NCBI RefSeq assembly: GCF_029395495.1
Contig: NZ_CP113918.1
Coordinates: 1,674,001 to 1,738,000, forward strand
DNA from: Bifidobacterium sp. ESL0769
Lineage (GTDB): Bacteria; Actinomycetota; Actinomycetes; Actinomycetales; Bifidobacteriaceae
DNA: 64,000 nt
Direction: 5' to 3'
The translations under genes and the position numbers were made by a program. Below the pieces are notes generated by a model, which had not been told where the DNA came from, did not search any database, and saw nothing but the letters and a program-made list of their open reading frames with translations. This document shows positions 62,379 to 64,000 of this stretch, in pieces; the stretch's first letter is position 1; the number at the start of each line of letters is the position of its first letter.

Positions 62379-62414
62379 CATATGCGCATGCGACTTGGGA
62401 CGCATGCGCATATG
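62379..62414 (-). terminator. Perfect 14-bp inverted repeat after the ABC permease gene
   Basis: CATATGCGCATGCG and CGCATGCGCATATG, 8-nt loop, followed on the minus strand by TTTTC. The arms are themselves built from palindromes (CATATG, GCATGC). It is probably the terminator of the permease gene; the symmetrical arms could also bind a protein. It fills part of the 208-bp gap before metY. Confidence 0.72.
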
Positions 62415-62431
62415 CATCGATTGTGTCTAGG

Positions 62432-64000
62432 TTATTCGGTGCGCAGCGCGGTGGCCGGGTCCTGCTTGGCGGCCTTGCGCGACGGGATAAGACCGCCGAT
62501 CAAGGTGAGGACCACCGACAGGATAATCAGTATTATCGCGCCGGAAAGCGGCAGAGCAGCGTTGACACGGTCGGTGCCCATGAAGTGGTGCATCACCGCG
62601 TTTCCGGGGATTATCAGCAACAGTGTCACTACGATGCCGATGACGCCGGCACATAGCCCGATGATGCCCGTCTCGGCGTTGAAGACCGTGGAAACGTTGT
62701 GCTTCGAAGCCCCCATCGCGCGCAGGATGCCAATCTCCTTGGTGCGCTCAAGCACGGAGATGTAGGTGATGATGCCGATCATAATCGACGAGACGACCAG
62801 CGATACCGCGACGAACGCAATCAGGACGTAGGTAATGACGTTGATGATGGTGGTCACCGAGTTCATCATCAGGCCCGCGTAGTCGGTGTAGACGATGCGG
62901 TCCTTCTTTTTGGCGCCGTCGTTGTAGCGCTTGATAGCGTCCTCGATGTTGTTCTTCGCATCGAAACTGTCCGCGTAGATCTTGATGGAGCTCGGGGCGT
63001 CGCGGCCGATGACACCGAAATCGGCAAGGTTGCCGTTGTAGGTGCCAGTGGAGACGTACTGGTTGTAAATCGAGACCAGCACGTTTTCGGGAGCCGTGGC
63101 GAGGTAGTTGCTGAAAGCCTGCGCCACTTGCTGTTCACCCATGCCGGAGACCGCTTCCTGCGGGTTGCTGGCGACGGCGGCATTGCCTGCGGCGGCCGCG
63201 GCGGCGTTGCGTTGCTGGGTCACCTCGGCAGGCTGGCTGGAGCTCGCCGCACCCATGCCGCCGGGTGCCTGGGTCATGAGGCTCTTGGCCATGTTCGCCT
63301 GCTCGGAGACAGGCAGCGAGGCCACATAGGCCTTGGCGTTGGCGGCCTTGGTCGCATCGTCGGAGGGCGCAAAAGTCATGCCGTTCAAGATGTTATGGTT
63401 CGGGTCTGCCTTCTGAGCGTTGACGATTTCGCTGGATTTGGCATAGTCAATCAGCGAGTTGGTGAGCATGCGCGTATATCCGATGCCCGGTGACAACGGT
63501 GTGGTCTTGGCGTTGGCGTCGGCACGGATGACACCAACAACGTGAAGCTTCACCGCAGCCTGGGAATCCATGAGCTTGCCGACCTGGTCGGCGTCGTTAC
63601 CCACATATTTGAAGTGGCCGTCCGCACCCTTGACGTATTGGTCGGCTGCGGGCAAGAGCGTCAACGACTGATTCATCGCCTTGGAATAATCAATGCGTGA
63701 AGTGTCCGTCTTGACCTTCTCGCCGCTGTTAAGCTTGTTCATCATATCGTTATAATCGGCGCTGGGAAGCAGGCCGAGCTCGTAGACCTGGGTCAGCGGA
63801 ATCTGGTTGTTCTTGTCAAGAACCAACACGACTTGGTCGCTCGATTTCGGCCAATGCCCCTTGACCATCTGATAATTGTCGGTGATCACGGAACTGATCG
63901 GCTGCTTGTTGGCGTGCTCGCCGGGCATGATCTCCGAGAACGCGGACGGCGCCTTGTTGTTGTCGGTTTTGCCGGTGAGCTTGGAGATCTGCAGGGATTG
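62432..64000 (-). CDS. FtsX/MacB-type ABC transporter permease (5' end outside window)
   Basis: 522 codons are visible and the frame is open at 64000, so the N-terminus is missing. The visible part is a large extracellular domain with an Ala/Gln-rich low-complexity insert (around VTQQRNAAAAAAGNAAVASN), then three TM helices: VITYVLIAFVAVSLVVSSIM, GLCAGVIGIVVTLLLIIPGN and IILIILSVVLTLIGGLIPSR. Between TM1 and TM2 lies the FtsX signature ISVLERTKEIGILRAMGASK. The end PSRKAAKQDPATALRTE is typical of MacB-type permeases. It needs an ATPase partner, probably encoded upstream outside the window. Substrate unknown. Confidence 0.93.
   Translation of the reverse strand, partial: QSLQISKLTGKTDNNKAPSAFSEIMPGEHANKQPISSVITDNYQMVKGHWPKSSDQVVLVLDKNNQIPLTQVYELGLLPSADYNDMMNKLNSGEKVKTDTSRIDYSKAMNQSLTLLPAADQYVKGADGHFKYVGNDADQVGKLMDSQAAVKLHVVGVIRADANAKTTPLSPGIGYTRMLTNSLIDYAKSSEIVNAQKADPNHNILNGMTFAPSDDATKAANAKAYVASLPVSEQANMAKSLMTQAPGGMGAASSSQPAEVTQQRNAAAAAAGNAAVASNPQEAVSGMGEQQVAQAFSNYLATAPENVLVSIYNQYVSTGTYNGNLADFGVIGRDAPSSIKIYADSFDAKNNIEDAIKRYNDGAKKKDRIVYTDYAGLMMNSVTTIINVITYVLIAFVAVSLVVSSIMIGIITYISVLERTKEIGILRAMGASKHNVSTVFNAETGIIGLCAGVIGIVVTLLLIIPGNAVMHHFMGTDRVNAALPLSGAIILIILSVVLTLIGGLIPSRKAAKQDPATALRTE

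Overview
The window looks like the chromosome of a Bifidobacterium or a close actinobacterial relative. The reasons are the gene order ftsZ-sepF-yggT-divIVA with two tandem DivIVA proteins, an alpha2-type glycyl-tRNA synthetase, small actinobacterial families (DUF3052, DUF3107, DUF2342), a LAETG sortase signal, a VKOR homologue, an H2O-forming-type NADH oxidase, and G+C-rich genes with many ATGA overlaps. The genus call is inference. No rRNA, CRISPR array, transposase or integrase was found.

Layout. (1) 1-3523, minus strand: division and growth cluster (DivIVA, short DivIVA, YggT, SepF, FtsZ). (2) 3524-7089: dusB and glyS, separated and flanked by three copies of a palindromic, RNA-like repeat. 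(3) 7244-8754, plus: thiamine-binding-type small protein and a LacI-family regulator. (4) 8920-13431, minus: uppS, recO, a membrane-anchored alpha/beta hydrolase, and a protein with several DivIVA-type motifs. (5) 13875-42308, minus: a 28-kb type VII secretion (T7SSb-like) locus. (6) 42523-64000: tRNA-Val, glyA and a mixed housekeeping region: Lon-like protease, DUF2342, UvrD2-like helicase, PHP phosphatase, VKOR, dapF, murI, patatin, SPFH protein, a fused double CrcB fluoride channel, nox, metY and a truncated FtsX-type ABC permease.

The T7SS locus is the main accessory feature. It holds a WXG100 protein, an FHA-bearing EssC/EccC ATPase, two almost identical YukD/EsaB-like ubiquitin-fold proteins, two DUF4176 proteins, two coiled-coil YwqH/DUF5082-like proteins, an EspG/DUF5081-like protein, a probable secreted effector with its WXG-like partner, and an FHA protein with a possible pseudokinase N-terminus. 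In the same gene order it carries a PknB-type membrane kinase, a single-pass membrane protein with five TT(L/M)L motifs in its cytoplasmic tail, a LAETG-anchored leucine-rich-repeat protein and a 1648-residue Ig-like membrane protein. Three unclassified families are expanded here: a 2-TM family A (three copies), a 2-TM family B (two copies) and 4-TM mini-proteins (three copies). I infer a kinase- and FHA-controlled, contact-dependent secretion system. No EsaA, EssA, EccB or EccE homologue was recognised, so some family A, B or 4-TM proteins may be channel parts or immunity proteins.

Other items worth attention are the three repeats, whose covarying ~30-bp stems pair fully through G-U only on one strand; the nine-helix CrcB-CrcB fusion resembling eukaryotic FEX; a Lon-like protease that appears to lack its PDZ domain; and a perfect LacI-type palindrome upstream of nox.
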